NCBI GenBank assembly: GCA_027625915.1 | Contig: JANTQA010000036.1 | Coordinates: forward strand, 4,025,501-4,089,500 | Direction: 5' to 3' | From: Anaeramoeba flamelloides | Lineage: Eukaryota > Metamonada > Anaeramoebidae | Length of the DNA: 64,000 nucleotides | In this document: in pieces, positions 24,763 through 38,092 of the stretch | Position numbering within the stretch: the first letter of the stretch is position 1 | Layout: the number at the start of each line of letters is the position of its first letter | The notes under the pieces: model-generated | The model's database searches: none | The model's input: only the letters and a program-made list of their open reading frames with translations | Told to the model about the DNA's origin: nothing | Position numbers and translations under genes: made by a program

Positions 24763-26559
24763 TTACAATTCTGTCAATTTAAATTCAGTAATTTAACAAA
24801 CTTAAAAAAGTATTTGAAGAATTTAATAGCAATAAAATGACAAATAAAAAAATATGATTTTTAATTCTTATGTCATTCCAATAATACCTAGGTATTGTTT
24901 TTTTAGCTACAGTTAGGAGGTTTTTTTTGATAATGGATAGATCTTTCAAATTTGGATTTTCATATTTTTGCTCAATTGCAATTATTAACATCCTATTTTT
25001 ATGAAATGATAGAGGTCTTGTGTTTACTGCAATTTCACTTTATTCTCTTAGGAAGGGATTTTTCCTCAAAATGAAAATTTATTTCATAAAAAAAGTTATT
25101 TGGAGGTAAAAAATACTTTAAAAAAATCCCTTTTATTGAAAAATTTATTCGAGTGTGGTTTATTTTTGTAGAATATATAAAATATTAGAGATTGAAAATA
25201 AAAGTCAAAAATAATTTGATTACAAAAAATTACTTTAACTCAAAAGGGTATTTCTCTTGAAATATGTTGTAAAATTTGAACAAATATTGTTTCTAAAATA
25301 ATTTAGAAAGGAGTAAATTGAATTGTTTAATTGATAGCTTGGAAAGTTTTTCGTTCAAAATATTAAAAATCATGTTTAATAAAATTAATGGTTGAGAAAG
25401 AAATAACTTATACCCACATTCAGTTTCAAGGTATGAAAAAATAAAAATTTGCAAATTTATTTAATTTAGTTAGATTTCTATAATTCTTTTGTGAATAATG
25501 GGGCAAAATAACAAAAAAAAAGCCCTTTGTATATAAAAAAAAATGATACCAAATCATTATGTTTATTAGGAGATATAATTTTTAAGATTAACTTGTAGTT
25601 TTTTTTTTACTGAAAAAAAAATTTTTTAATAATTAATTTTTTTTCAGCAAGTCAATCCAAAAATAATTGTAATTTAAGTTAACCATTTCAATTGTTGGTT
25701 TAAAAGATAAATATAGACGTATCCATATTTGGTACCCAGTAGTGATTGAAGTGTATTACTTGGTCAAATACAAATGATTTCAAAGATTTTCAATTAAACA
25801 AAAGTCAAAATATTAGCAATTGTTAAGAGATTACCAAAAATAAAAAATATATATATTGATCAAAAACTTGAAGGGATTTTTGAAAAAAGCAAATGTAAAT
25901 CTAAAAAATGATTGATTTGATATTACAGCTGGTCTCAATAAAGTATACGAGAGTAGTTTAGTAGCATAGGTGTAAAATACATCGTGATTGAAAATAATTT
26001 GGATAAGCTAAGATAGAGTGAAATTCAGGTTTTCGAACTTTTTCAAGGTAAATTTATAATTTGTTGAGAGTAAAAATGGTTTTTACCAACTGTAGAGATT
26101 TTAAAAAAAAATCAAAAATATAAATTTTAAGAAAATTTCTAGACTTGGCATTCATTGAAGTTTATCAATATCATAACAATGATAAACTAGGATATTTTGG
26201 TAAAGTAATATACATAATCTTTAACTTATTTAAAGAATTTCAACTCATATATCACATGTTAAAAAACTTCAGTTTCTTCTGTTAACTGTGATTTATTATT
26301 TAATTTCAAAATCAAATACTACTTCACAACACGATCCTGAAAAAAATTTTTCAAAAAAAAATCAAATATTTGCTAATTTTTTACTTTTTTATAAATTCAC
26401 TTATAATAAACACTATTGGCTAATAAAAGATCATGGATCCAAAAAATTATTTTTAAAGGTATTAAACAATTTTAAGTTGGAAAATCTATTTTTCCAGTTT
26501 CTATTATTTTTTTTACAAATTTAAAAATAAAAAATTCAAGTATTTTTTGTTTTTTCCCC
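24763..26559. other. Gene-free stretch
   Basis: Upstream flank of the homeobox gene. AT-rich with many short homopolymers; nothing coding or repetitive that I can support. Confidence 0.4.
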
Positions 26560-27600
26560 AGTTAAGATGTAATTTTATTACATTTTAAAAGAATTTAAAA
26601 GTTAATTAATACTTTTCAGACGGATAACCAATTATTGAGACTATTAAAGTAATATTTATTGATATAAATTGAAAACAATATTTTTTTTTTATTATCTGTT
26701 AGGTTTTTTTTTATTTTTGTAATAAACAGAAAATTAAATAAATTTTCGGTTTATTTCAAAAAGTTAAAAAAAAAACCTAGGACACTTTAGGTTAGGTTTT
26801 TCAGAATTTAAAAGAATAGAGTAAAATAAAAGATTTTTATCCACTCTTTTGAATTCTGGAAAACCGAGGACACCCCCTTTAGGTTTTTTTAATTTTTGGA
26901 ATAAACCGAAAATTTATTTAATTTTCTGTTTATTCCAAAAAGTAAAAAAAAAAAAAAAATTTGGACACCTCCGTTAGATTTTCTTGAAGTTTCTGTTTAT
27001 TTGGGAAATCATTAGATATTACAAATAAAACAGAAAACCTCAGAAAAATGCCATTATATTTTCCAGAATTTAAAAGAGTAGAGTATAATTAAATATTTTG
27101 GTCAAAACTTTTGAATTCTGGAAAAGCTAGTCAATCTACAGCACTTGAATGAAACTTTCGTTAGGTTTTCCAGAATTTAAAAGAATCCAGTATAATCAAA
27201 GATTTTGCTCCATTCTTTTGAATTCATGAAAACCTAGGACAAAAGTAATTGTCATAATGACTTTTTTTTTTCTATTTCGGTTTTATTAGATGAGTACAAT
27301 ATTATCAAAACTATTAGTTATTATCTATCAGTGTAAATTTCCCCACATTGAATTAAACTCAAATTCAACCTTCAGTTTATTTGAAATTTCTTAACTCAAA
27401 AAAATACCTGTTTTTCCTGACTAGAAACGTTTAAAAAAGGTTGTTATATTAACAAAATTAAATACAATAGCCTCATGAATTTGAAGTTGTGGAATTTTGA
27501 TTATATTGTGATATAAAATTATTATTAAAGATAAATTGGTTAATGAAAGTAGTTGTTTTGTCTAACTAAAATTTTTTCATTTTATTTTTTCATTCGAGTG
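26560..27600. repeat. Second copy of the 3.3-5.3 kb duplicated block
   Basis: Colinear with parts of 3340-5345 but without the two TIR elements found there. Contains an expanded hairpin array in its middle. Confidence 0.6.
26695..27245. repeat. Array of alternating hairpin repeats
   Basis: Two palindromic units are interleaved. One is GAATTTAAAAGAATAGAGTA with its complement ending ATTCTGGAAAA (26807-26865, 27062-27125, 27170-27228). The other is AATAAAC.GAAAAT with its complement ATTTTCGGTTTATT (about 26715-26765 and 26895-26945). Each is separated by TAGGTTTTTC-like links. Confidence 0.65.
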
Positions 27601-28350
27601 ATGTGCAAAAAGGATTTTTTATTTTTTGATTTATTTTTGATAAAATTGTGATTTTTAAATAGACATGATACTTTTTCGGTATACACATAGTGTTCAGGAA
27701 ACTCAGTCATAGACCTGATCTCTTTAGTGATATTTTCTTAAATTTTCAAAAAGAAAAAAAGAGTTTAGGGGTAGAAACAGCATATGAAAATCGAAAATAC
27801 TTTTACTAAAATCAAAAAAACTTAAATATCTTCAATGGTTGATAAAATGGAATGTAATGTTACTTAAAAAATCAAATATATTATTAAGTTTCCTGAATCA
27901 TTTGTACACACCCAGAAAGAATTACCATTAAAGAAAAATCACATTTTTATCATAATAAATCAAATAATTAAGAAATCATTTTTGCACATATGAGGGAGGA
28001 TATTGAAATAACTAAAATTTTATTCATTATCAATTTTTTTTTATAAAAAATTGTTTATCGTTTTTAAATTGATATCTCCTAGTATTTTAATTTGATAATT
28101 AAAACTCAAAAATGGGAAAAAAAACTAAAAAAAAAAATATTACCGAAAAAGAATATTTTTTATTATATGGTTTATGATAAAGTTAATAAAATGATGATTT
28201 TGCAATAAAAATTATAGAAACTCTTTTTCAGTCAAAGGGGTCCAGTTTTATTGAAGAAATGGAAGACATTCTATGAGTTTAATTCATAGCTCTTATCAAA
28301 CTAAAATTGTCAATTTTTAGATCAAAATCATTTTTTCTCATTTTGTAAAA

Positions 28351-28362
28351 TTTTTTTTTTTT

Positions 28363-28425
<63 letters not shown>

Positions 28426-28435
28426 TTTTTTTTTT
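28351..28435. repeat. Long poly(T) tract
   Basis: About 85 nt almost entirely T, broken by a single G and one A. Confidence 0.95.
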
Positions 28436-28599
28436 AAAAATTAACTTTGAAAAAAAAAATGTTTGAAAAACCAAATAAACATTAAGAAAAGTTAAGCTTT
28501 GTATGTTCTTTTAAAATTCATATATTTACAAGTAAAAAATCTTATTATCAACAATTTTAATTTCCTAAAGAAATTGAGAATTTTGTACGAGACGTTCCA

Positions 28600-28785
28600 A
28601 TGAATGGGGCCCAAAAAATTTTTTAACATTTTTTTTTTTTTGAAATTTATGGTTTGTTCATGGTTTTCTTTTATAATTATGGACTCTTATAAGAATTTTA
28701 TTATTTCTCGTGTTTCTAAACAATCTAAGTTGGGTTTATTCTTTGGAATAAAGCGACTTTTTCATTTTTGGCTGGGCCCCTTTGA
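28600..28785. repeat. Small inverted-repeat element (GGGGCCC ends)
   Basis: AATGGGGCCCAAAAAATT at the left and TTTTTGGCTGGGCCCC at the right are inverted. The sequence to its left (28510-28612) is shared, reversed, with 9470-9560. Confidence 0.4.
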
Positions 28786-28985
28786 GTGAAATGGAGTTTA
28801 GATTAATTTGTTAAGATATAATAGTGATCGTCTATAAAATTGATAACAGAATTAAAAAAAAAAAATATTTTAAAATAAAATCCCTTATTTTGATTTAATA
28901 CATTGAGTAAAAACAGAAATTCTTTTTAAAAAATAATTAAATTCTTTAGTAAAAAAGATACAATTAAAATAATTTAATAGTAATA

Positions 28986-29182
28986 CAGTCAGTTCTACTT
29001 TTAAGGAAAAAACATTCAATGGAATTTAAGGAACAAAAAAATATCAAATTAAGGCACAAAATTTGTAATTATCTTTTTTTACAATTTATTTTACTAGAAT
29101 CTGAATTTTTTGCCTTAATTTGAGATTTTAATTGTGCCTTTAATTTCGTTGAAATTTTGTGCCTTAAAAGTGGAACTGGCTG
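28986..29182. mobile_element. Tc1-type MITE
   Basis: 197 bp between TA dinucleotides; CAGTCAGTTCTACTTTTAAG and the complement CTTAAAAGTGGAACTGGCTG. Confidence 0.9.
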
Positions 29183-29439
29183 TAATACAGGTTTAAAATC
29201 CCAAAAACAGCCAAATTTCTGATAAAAAACTGATTTCAATGATCAAATAGTTCTAAGATATAATAAAATACTTTTGTATTAAAATCAATAGAGTGAATAA
29301 AGTTTTATTTATGTTGATATACACATATAAAAAGAAGTCTTTGAAAATACAAAAAAAAATATTAAAAAATGATTTGTGTAAATAAATTATGTTTTTAATC
29401 AAGTTAAATAATACCCAGAAAAAGAAATAATTAAATTAA

Positions 29440-30130
29440 AACTATTATTTTTTGATTTTTTTTCAATTTTTTAAATCAAAATAAACTCTTTTTCAAAAAT
29501 TGTGACTCATCTGAAATAATAAATTGAAAAAAAAAATATTCTTTAGTATTCAAGAACAATTAATAACTAAATATGATTTGTAATTCTCTTTTAAGTCATT
29601 CTAAATCTATAAAAGCCTGATATATTAAAAATTAAAAAAAAAAATAAAACGAAAAACTAAAAAAAAGTGAGTCACAATTTTTGAAATGAGCATTACCCAA
29701 TTTTTATTACTGAACTTTCACTGAAAAAAAGTTGAACAACAATATTTTTTATGAATAATTAAATCTATTTTCAAAAACATTACATAGTCTCAATTTTCTT
29801 CGTGATTATTTGTCTTTTCGAAGATCTTTTTTTTTTTTCCACATGATCTTTTGAAAAAAAAAAAAGAAAAGAAAAAGTATAAAAAGAAAAAGAAAAACAC
29901 AAGAAAAAAAAAAAAAAGAAAGAAAAAGAAAAAGAAAAGAAAAACAAAAGAAAAACAAAAATTTGAAAAAGAAAAACTATAATTGTCAAAAGCAAAACTA
30001 AAATTTGCAAAATTAGAAAAAATGATTAATGATCCAAAAATTTGAAAATATTTTTTGTTAAGAATACTGGAATAAACCTTTAAAAGAACTTCCATTAACA
30101 TTATAAAGTGGGTCAAAATTTATGAAAAAT
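29440..30130. repeat. ~700-bp dispersed repeat with polypurine core, copy 1
   Basis: Colinear with 63120-63840: GTCTCAATTTTC, TTTTCGAAGATCTTTTTTTT, TGATCTTTTG, then about 120 bp of A/G-only sequence, then GAATACTG.AATAAACC and AAAGTGGGTCAA. Phe/Leu-rich frames on the minus strand are artefacts of the purine tract. Confidence 0.65.
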
Positions 30131-32880
30131 AGTTTACTTTATTCAATTTTTGATCCTTTGATTCTAAAACAAAACAATATATTGAAATTTCTATTTTTTG
30201 AATATTTTTCTAAAATTTCGATCTAAATAATCACATTAAGCCAAAAATATTACCTCAATAGATGATTGAGATTTAAAATTTTTTAAAAAAATTGATTTTT
30301 GAATATCGGTTAGTTATTCATTTTTTGTAAAATTATTCTATAAAAAATTAATTATAATTAAATTATAAATCAAACTACGTTTTTTACCTTAATTTTTATA
30401 CCTTTATTTTTTTTTTTTTTTTTATTATATATTTATTCTCAGTATTCTTATAACTTCTACTAAAACCTTTCTATTAAAAAAACGAAAAAAAAAAAAAAAA
30501 CAGTAAAAAAATGGTTATAATATTTTCTCATTTTCACTTAAAATAATAAAACAAAATAATCTATCTTTTATTAATTTTGGTGAATAATTATATTTTTTTC
30601 AAATTTTCAATAAAAAAAAACTAAAAAAAATAAATATCTTAGTTTTTTTTTAGTTGGGTTTTCATACTCAGCTAAAAAACAATGAATTCGAAAAAAATAC
30701 ACTTTTAATGAATTCTAAACACTATTTTAATCAAAATTAATTGTTATTTATTGATACTCAAATAATTTATTGTATAAAAATAATTTATTATTTATGTGAT
30801 ATTTTACTTTTTCAGAATTTTTATTTGTATTTTTAGAGATATATAATTGTTTTTTATTGTGTTGCCATTTTTAAAGGAGAAATTATTGTCTTATCTTGAT
30901 TCGTTTCAAAATTTCTGGAATTTTTATTTTTAAGTTCTATTTTTAGTTAATCTAAATATTTGATTTAAAAAACAGAAAAATTAAATAAATCATAATATTG
31001 GTTCTAAATAGTCTCATGTTATACTATTTTCTTCTAAATATTAAAAACATATGTCTTGTTACAGATATATTCAAAAATAGTTTATTTTTTTAATTTAATT
31101 GAGAAAAAAAATAATTGAATGCTGGTACATATAATATAAGCAATATCTCTCTATTTTTAGACTTTTTTGATAAAAATAGAATATTTTCAAATTTTCTAAA
31201 CTATCATAATTGGTTTTTTTTTTTACAAAAGAGATGGTTTTTAAATTTTTATAATTTGTTGTTAGGGAAATTCCTTTTCACTGGAAAGTAAATAATTTTG
31301 AAATAAAAAAAAAAAAAAAAAAACAATTGTGATGAGTGAATTTCTTTTGTTTAACGAGTTTGAATCGATATTTGAAGAAAAAATTTAATTTTGGAAATTT
31401 TAGAATTGAAATAATTTATTCACATTTTTTACTTTTTTTACTCCTTTTTTTCAATTGTTTTTTTTTTTTTTTGGCATTTACTTATTATTTTTTTTTTTAT
31501 TGCAATATCTATAGCCACTGTATAAAAATCTTTTATTCTATGTTATTGAAACATTGAAAACAATTGTAGAGAAATCATATTGCTTTCTATTGGAATTTCT
31601 TTTTTATCTTTTATTGAAGATCAAAAATTACATTTGTTGTTTTTCTTTTTCAAATAGAGAATAAAAATACCAACACACTTCGTTTGGGGACTTGATTTCT
31701 AAAAGAAAAGTATGGAAAATGAAGTAAAAAATGTTTCCTATTTATTATTCAAATACCATTAGAAGGTCAAAACGAACATTGCTATTTTTCTTAATGAGTC
31801 TCTCAGAAGTTGGATTTACAATCTTTTTTAAAAAACACATTGATTGATTAGTTTTACTTAGGATTGGTATCAACAATTCTTTTATTTGTATTATTCTATT
31901 AATTTTTGATTTATTCTTCAAATTTATTTATAAAAAATGTTTGATATTCGAAAAAAATGTCAGGCCTCTTTGTCGGAAACAACATTTTGTAAAACGAGAA
32001 ATATTGAATTATTCTGGAATTAAATAATTTGAAAGGATAACGAACTCAAATAAAAAACACATTGTATAAATGTCTTCTTAGGTGTTATTTTAAGGTTTTA
32101 TGGGTTTTAAAAGTGTAACAAAAAATAATAAAAGGGAAAAAAAATGATAACAAAGGACATTTTTTTCACAAAAATAATTTATTTTAATCTAAGGTTAAAA
32201 GGCCATCTAAATGTTAGCCAATATAAAAAGATGGTATTTGCCACCTATCTTAAGAATTCGTTTACAACTTACATCCTAAAGTTATTTGTTTGGGAAAATA
32301 ATTCCTTCATAAAAACAAATAAAATAAATGACAAAAGTTTCGTTTAAATTATTTGTTCAATAATTAATTGAATTTTTATAAAATTTCAAATTGAAAAAAA
32401 AACTAAAATAAAAAGGTTTATTTTTTTTATAAAGATCATAAAATATAAGAATAAATCTAAATATAGAAAGAAAAAGAAAAAAAAAAAAGGAATAAATAAA
32501 TTAGAATAAAGAAGAAAAAGAATTGAAAAATAAGAAAAATAAGAAAATAATTTGACTAAGCACCAATTAAAGAATAAAAAACAAGCTAACATTTCTTTTT
32601 TTGTAATTTTTTTTTTAAAAATAACTTTTTTAAATTAACTTTTCAACAATTATTTTCAATAGAAGTCTTGCTTTGTGTTTTTAATAATTGTTAAAATTTT
32701 ATTTCAATGTACCTTTGTTTGTGAAGTTAAGAAAAAGGAAATTGAAAAAAACAAATTTAAAAAATGTCCAAAAGTCTGTTTTTATTCTTTAATGAGCTTT
32801 AACAAAGTTGTAAAATTTGTTTTCTGCTTTCCAAATTTCATTATTTTTTTGAAAAGTATGAAAATTTTTCTGGGTTTTAA
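30131..32880. other. Gene-free stretch with one repeat pair
   Basis: Poly(A)/(T)-rich. 31330-31650 aligns with 53480-53790 (GTTTGAATCGATATT, GATTGTAGAGAAAT.A). A CTGGTATTTGAAT-family arm lies at 31715-31775. A short plus-strand frame at 32144-32347 has ordinary-looking composition but no recognisable homology. Confidence 0.4.
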
Positions 32881-34051
32881 TTAAAGCGCGCCAATTCTTC
32901 CTAGCAATTCTCCATCTTTCTCTTTTTCCTTTTCTTGGGTTTTTGTTTCGACTTGTTGTTTTTGTTTTTCAAGAGTTTTTAATCCTACGGTGCCTTTGGA
33001 TTTTCCTAAAGTTCCTTGTAAAATTTCGTCCATAATTTGATCTACTTGCTCATCAGCTTCGTCTTCAAGGCTTTCTTCGTCCATGTCTAAGGTTTCGTCA
33101 ACCATTTCTTCAATTATTCCTAAAAATAACAATCAAATTTACATGAAAGAAAAGAAAGAAGGTAAAAACAAAAGTAATAGTATGGTGTGAAACAAAATTA
33201 ATGAGTGGTTCAAGCTAACAACAAAAAAGAATCTCTCTCAATTTTTAAAAAGAAAAAAGAAAAAGGAAAAAGGAAAAAGAAAGAAAAAAAGAAGAAAGAA
33301 GAAAGAAGAAAAAAGAAAAAAGAAAATTACCAGCCTGTTTTGATATTGTTCATTAGGAATCCAAGGAATTGTTGTGTTTAAAATTTTAAAGAAAGAAAAC
33401 AAGTCAGAAAAAAAAAAAATAAAAAGAAATGATCAATCAAATTATGTGAAAAGTTTATTGGAAGAGTGACTAGATCCACTCACACAAAAAAAAAAAAAAA
33501 GGTCTTTAAAATTAGAATAAAAAGAAATCAGTACTTTTTCCATTTCACGAGCAAGGTTCATACAAGTTTTATTAATTTCAGGCATCCTAATAAGGCTGTT
33601 CATATATTGGGTTACTTGTGTTGAGGCTTTGATAGATTTCATAACTTTCATTGTGCTCATGTTGTTTTGAATTTCCATAATAACGCTATTGATTTGTGTG
33701 CTAGCAACCATCAACTTTTAATTGTTTTTGATTGAAAAATTTTTTTTTTTTTTATTTAATATGTTTTTTGTTCTGTTTTAACTCACCAAAAAAGACACGA
33801 AAAAAGATTTGAAAAGATTAAGATGAGTTTGTTACCCTTTCTGTTGCTTTTCTTGAATTTACAATTTCTTTTGCAAGGATTTTAGCAGCCTCCCGATCAC
33901 CTTGCTTTCCTGCTCTTTTGGCTTCCATCAAAACCTTTCGTTCTTCTCGTTGTATTTTTCGAATATCCCGTTTAAGACTTCTTTGTTCGTTTTTGAGTTG
34001 TTTTTTCCATAAAGTTGCTTGTTCTTTTGGTGACAATTGTTTGTTTCCCAT
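32881..34051 (-). CDS. ESCRT-III subunit Vps24/CHMP3
   Basis: Exons 34051-33836, 33714-33535, 33334-33331 and 33119-32881 give 212 residues, close to the family length (~220). Exon 1 carries the basic helix (KRDIRKIQREERKVLMEAKR). Exon 2 continues helix 1-2 (INSVIMEIQNNMSTMKVMKS, then MPEINKTCMNLAREMEK). The 4-nt third exon GCTG supplies Ala and the first base of Gly to rebuild the conserved K-A-G-I-I-E-E-M motif. Exon 4 has the acidic helix and a C-terminal MIM1-like ELLGRIGAL that would bind the MIT domain of Vps4. CHMP3 polymerises with CHMP2 on endosomal membranes during vesicle budding and abscission. All introns are GT-AG (121, 200 and 211 nt). No other splice between exons 2 and 4 keeps frame and motif. 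Confidence 0.93.
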
Positions 34052-37000
34052 CCTTTTGTTGTAAATAAAGATATATTATTAAGAAACTAAAAAATGATTA
34101 TTCTCAATTGAGTTGTACAATTTTGGGATCAAATAATCAAATTAAGGGTCTTCTCCTTATTTCAGATTTTCTTATTCTTACGTGTTCTCTTAAAAAGATT
34201 AATGAAAAGAGAATTATTGTTCAATTATTACTCTAAATTAAAAAATAAACGGAATTATATCATTTTTTATGTTTCTGAAAATCTAAAAAAAAATTTTTAC
34301 AATTAATTATTCAAATTCAATTTTAGTAAATCATAAATCTCTAATTTTAAAACATCTTCATATCAATAAAAATTTTAAAAATTAATAAATTTTTTAGAAT
34401 TTCTGACACTTAACCCCATACAAATCTTTATTCAAAGCCGATTTTAACAAAATTTCAAAAAAGAAAAATGAAACAATAATAATAAAAAAGTATTTGATTT
34501 TTTTGGTCAAAAACAAGAATTTATTAAATAAAACTTTAAAGATCAAGAATCCATAGGTAATACTTTTAATAAAGGCATTAAAATATTAAAATTTTACTTT
34601 CTAAAAATATTCATCACTTTAAAAACATAAAAATACTTTGTAGTTCGGTTTTGTTATCCTAAATCCTATTAAATCTACTTGAAAAATAATTTTTTTTTAA
34701 AGAAAATACAGTCAGTTCCACTTTAAGGATAAAACTTTCAACAGGATTTAAGTTGTAAAAAAATCTCAAATTATGACACATTTTCAGGATTTTTTTTTTA
34801 CACAAATTATTTTATTGAATTTGAATGCTGTGCCTTAATATGGAATTTTTTTTTGCCTTAAATTTTATGGAAAGTCTGTACCCTAAAAGTGGAGCTGGCT
34901 GTATAGAAAATTCACTTTGGACCATTTTTTTTTTTAATGTTTAATAGAAAATAAAATACTTTCTTTAGAACAAGTTCAACAATTCAAAAAATGGGAATTA
35001 AACTAAAAATTTTTTTAAATGGTAAATATCTAGTAGAGGGTTTGAAGTGGGGTGGAATATATATTATTGACTGGGAAAATGGTAAAAGAATGGTTTGTGG
35101 ATGAATCCTATTAGATTCATTTGAATTCAATAAAAAGTAAAGGTATTTCCTTACCAGAATAAGAAAAATGGGAATTAAAAAACATCTTAAAAATTGTGAC
35201 TTTTAAATAAAGTGAAAACCAAAAATTTTTTAAATATTAAAAAATATATAAATTCCGGCACCCAGTTTCCTCACTCTGAGAGTCGTGGAATACCAATCAT
35301 TAATCACGGAATTTGGAATTTTTATCTATAATCGATAAATTTTCTATCGGGGTTTTACTCCTCGTGTGTATTCAGGACGTGAAAATTTTCTATTAGGTCA
35401 TGAAAATGATAAATTTATTTTTTATTTATATATTTTAATTATTTTTATTCTTCTCTTTTTTTTTATTTGATATATTTTTTCTTTAATTATTACTTTCTAT
35501 AAATAAATAATAAATAAAAAAATTGTGACTTTTCTGACAACTTCCGCACAAAAAAAAACATCCATAAATTGGGAATTAAAAACAATATTAATCAAACTAA
35601 AAACTTAAAACAAATACTTTAAAAGGATTCCTATACAAATGGGGGGGGGTGTTAGATTTCAAGATATGTCTTTAATTTTTTTAAAAATATATTAGATTAA
35701 TTATTTCAGGTGGTAATGTAAAAAAACGAAAAAAAAACAGAAGAAAATGTTAAATGAACCAGAAAAAAAAAATTAGATTTTTAAATTGTTATTCAAGAAG
35801 ATACAGATTAATTACTAATTTAAATGAATATCTAATAAAATAATTTTTAGATAAAAAAAGCAAAAAAAAATGACATAAATGGCCTATTGTCTATGAATAA
35901 TTTGTAGGTTATTCCTTGAAAAAAATGTCTTACCCGAATAATGGACTACTGATTAAGAATATTATTATATTATTCATTTTTTTTTGTTTTTTTTTAAATT
36001 GTTCTATTATCCTTAAAGATCCTCTCAACTGTAATGAATAATAATTCATAGAATTTAAATAATTATTTTGAAAATTAAAATGTTTTTTTTTTCTTTTTTG
36101 GGTACTATAAAGATCACACTATCAAGAAAAATATATTAGTTATTTTCCTAAATCCGTTCAAATAATAAAAGTTATAACCTGATTATGAATATTCACAGAT
36201 CCAATATGATTAAAAATAATATTAAGGGGGTAAGTAGCAATTGTAAAAATAAAGGAGAAAAACTATTAAAAATTCATTTCAACCCCAAAAACTCTAAAAT
36301 TTTTTATAATCTTTTTATATTCTATATATTTTTTTATAATCTTGATTTTTTATTCTCAATTTTTTTATTTATTCCAAACTCTTCAATTCAACATATTTAG
36401 AAAAACAAATACAATAAGGTTAAATGATTCTATGGTGGTGGTTTCATTCTTTCTCCCGATCGAAAGTTATAAAATCAGTCACTCGCTATTTCTCCCATTA
36501 AAAAATCAAACATGTTACCATGTGAAATCTTATCAAGATAATTAAGGAAAAAAAAAAAATTGAAATATTTGAAATAATTCATGAAAAATGATTATAAAAA
36601 TATCACCTCTTTACTTATTCAAAGGAGGTAATTTGTTTTTATAAAATAAATCTTGTATTTCCTTCATTATGGATGTTTATTACCCTTTTTAGCATAGAAA
36701 CAATCAATCCATCCTTGATGATTTACAGATTTTGACTTGGGGTTGTCTTTTAATTATCAAAGAATCATTGTTGCAAGGAAATTATCAAATAGAAAATATA
36801 TAATTATTAAATAATTTTAAATGAATCCCAATAATCATGCAACTGATAATATTTATTATCAAAAAAAAGCGTCTTGTAATATTTCTAGATAAACAAACTC
36901 CAATATATTAAATTTTGTTAAAGTTAAAACCCATTTTCATAAAAACACTGAAAAAGAAATCTTTAAACAAAAAACATTTTCCTTATAGTCCAGTTAATAA

Positions 37001-37686
37001 ATCTTAATGTTCAATCTCTTTTATTAAAGTTTTTTCAATATTCCATTTTTTTAAAAACTGCCTTTCAAACTTGACAAACCCAAATTTCATATTCAAAACT
37101 GTTTTTTGTTTTTTTTTAAAATGGTTTGTGCCTTAAATGATCAAATAACCCAATAATAAATAATATTTTAAGAATGTATTAGTTTTACAAAGTTCTGCAA
37201 TTACAAAAGAGCTTCTAGAGATAAAACAAATAAAATGTAATTTTTTAATCCAAAATAGGTGTTAATTTTTCGAAAAATTTTTTTAAAAAATAAAATAAAA
37301 TTCTTTTTAAAATTGGGAAAAATTTTGATAATTTTCAAAAAAAATTCAATTCATAAATTAAATTTCTCTAAAAATATAAATGAGTCAATTACCAATTGTA
37401 ATTTGACCTATGGTATATTATTGAATACTCATTAAGATATTGTATTGAAAAAAGAAGAATAATAAACAAGTTTTTGTTGAAATTGAAACTCAATTTTTTA
37501 TCAACTGGACTTGGATATTTTTGACCCCTGTAAGATATTATTTTCAAGTTACATTAATATTTTATATGAAACAAATATCATTTTTTGATTATTTTTTTGA
37601 ATCGGAATAAGAAAGTCCCCATTGAAAAAACCGAATTAAAATATGAAACTTGCTACAGAAAAAAAAATACCGTAGTCTTGAAATGC
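34052..37686. other. Gene-free stretch with MITE and repeat scraps
   Basis: Upstream flank of CHMP3. Holds a Tc1-type MITE at 34709-34901. At 35300-35385 a segment (AATCATTAATCACGGAAT, GGGGTTTTACTCC) resembles 15405-15500. A G run sits at 35641. A slightly less AT-rich patch at 36425-36520 has no supported frame. Confidence 0.4.
34709..34901. mobile_element. Tc1-type MITE
   Basis: 193 bp after TA; CAGTCAGTTCCACTTTAAGG and right end AAAAGTGGAGCTGGCTG. Confidence 0.85.
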
Positions 37687-37857
37687 TATACTGGTATTTG
37701 AATTATAAATGGGTTAAAATTTTCACTTCCTTTTCCATATTTTTCTTCATAAATACAGTTCTTAAAGAAATAGTTTGTAATTTGTAGACTAGTTTGAAAT
37801 AGGAAATCGAAAATGAAGTGAAAATTTTTACCATTTATAATTCAAATACCAGTATAA
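37687..37857. mobile_element. ~170-bp foldback MITE (CTGGTATTTGAAT family)
   Basis: Arms CTGGTATTTGAATTATAAAT and ATTTATAATTCAAATACCAG are exact inverses, continue through TTTTCACTTCC and are flanked by TA. Single or worn arms occur at 6320, 31715, 44620, 46850 and 49668. Confidence 0.75.
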
Positions 37858-38092
37858 ATATTATTATTTTTTTTTTAAGGGTTGTTGTCCACGTTCTCAT
37901 TATTGATCATGTTGAATAAATAGTTGATTGGAATTGAAGTTATTGATGGTAAAAGTATACCTTTTTGTATTGTTATTTTCCCCAAAAAATATAAATAAAA
38001 AAAAAAATAGATGATATAGTTATGCTATTTTCAAATATTTTTATTTTTAAAAAAAAAGATTATTGTCAAAAAAAGATTTGTTGAATAGAAAT

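Noticed and set aside
29780-30116. Phe/Leu-rich membrane-like minus-strand frames
   Set aside because: They are products of the polypurine tract and have no normal residue mixture.
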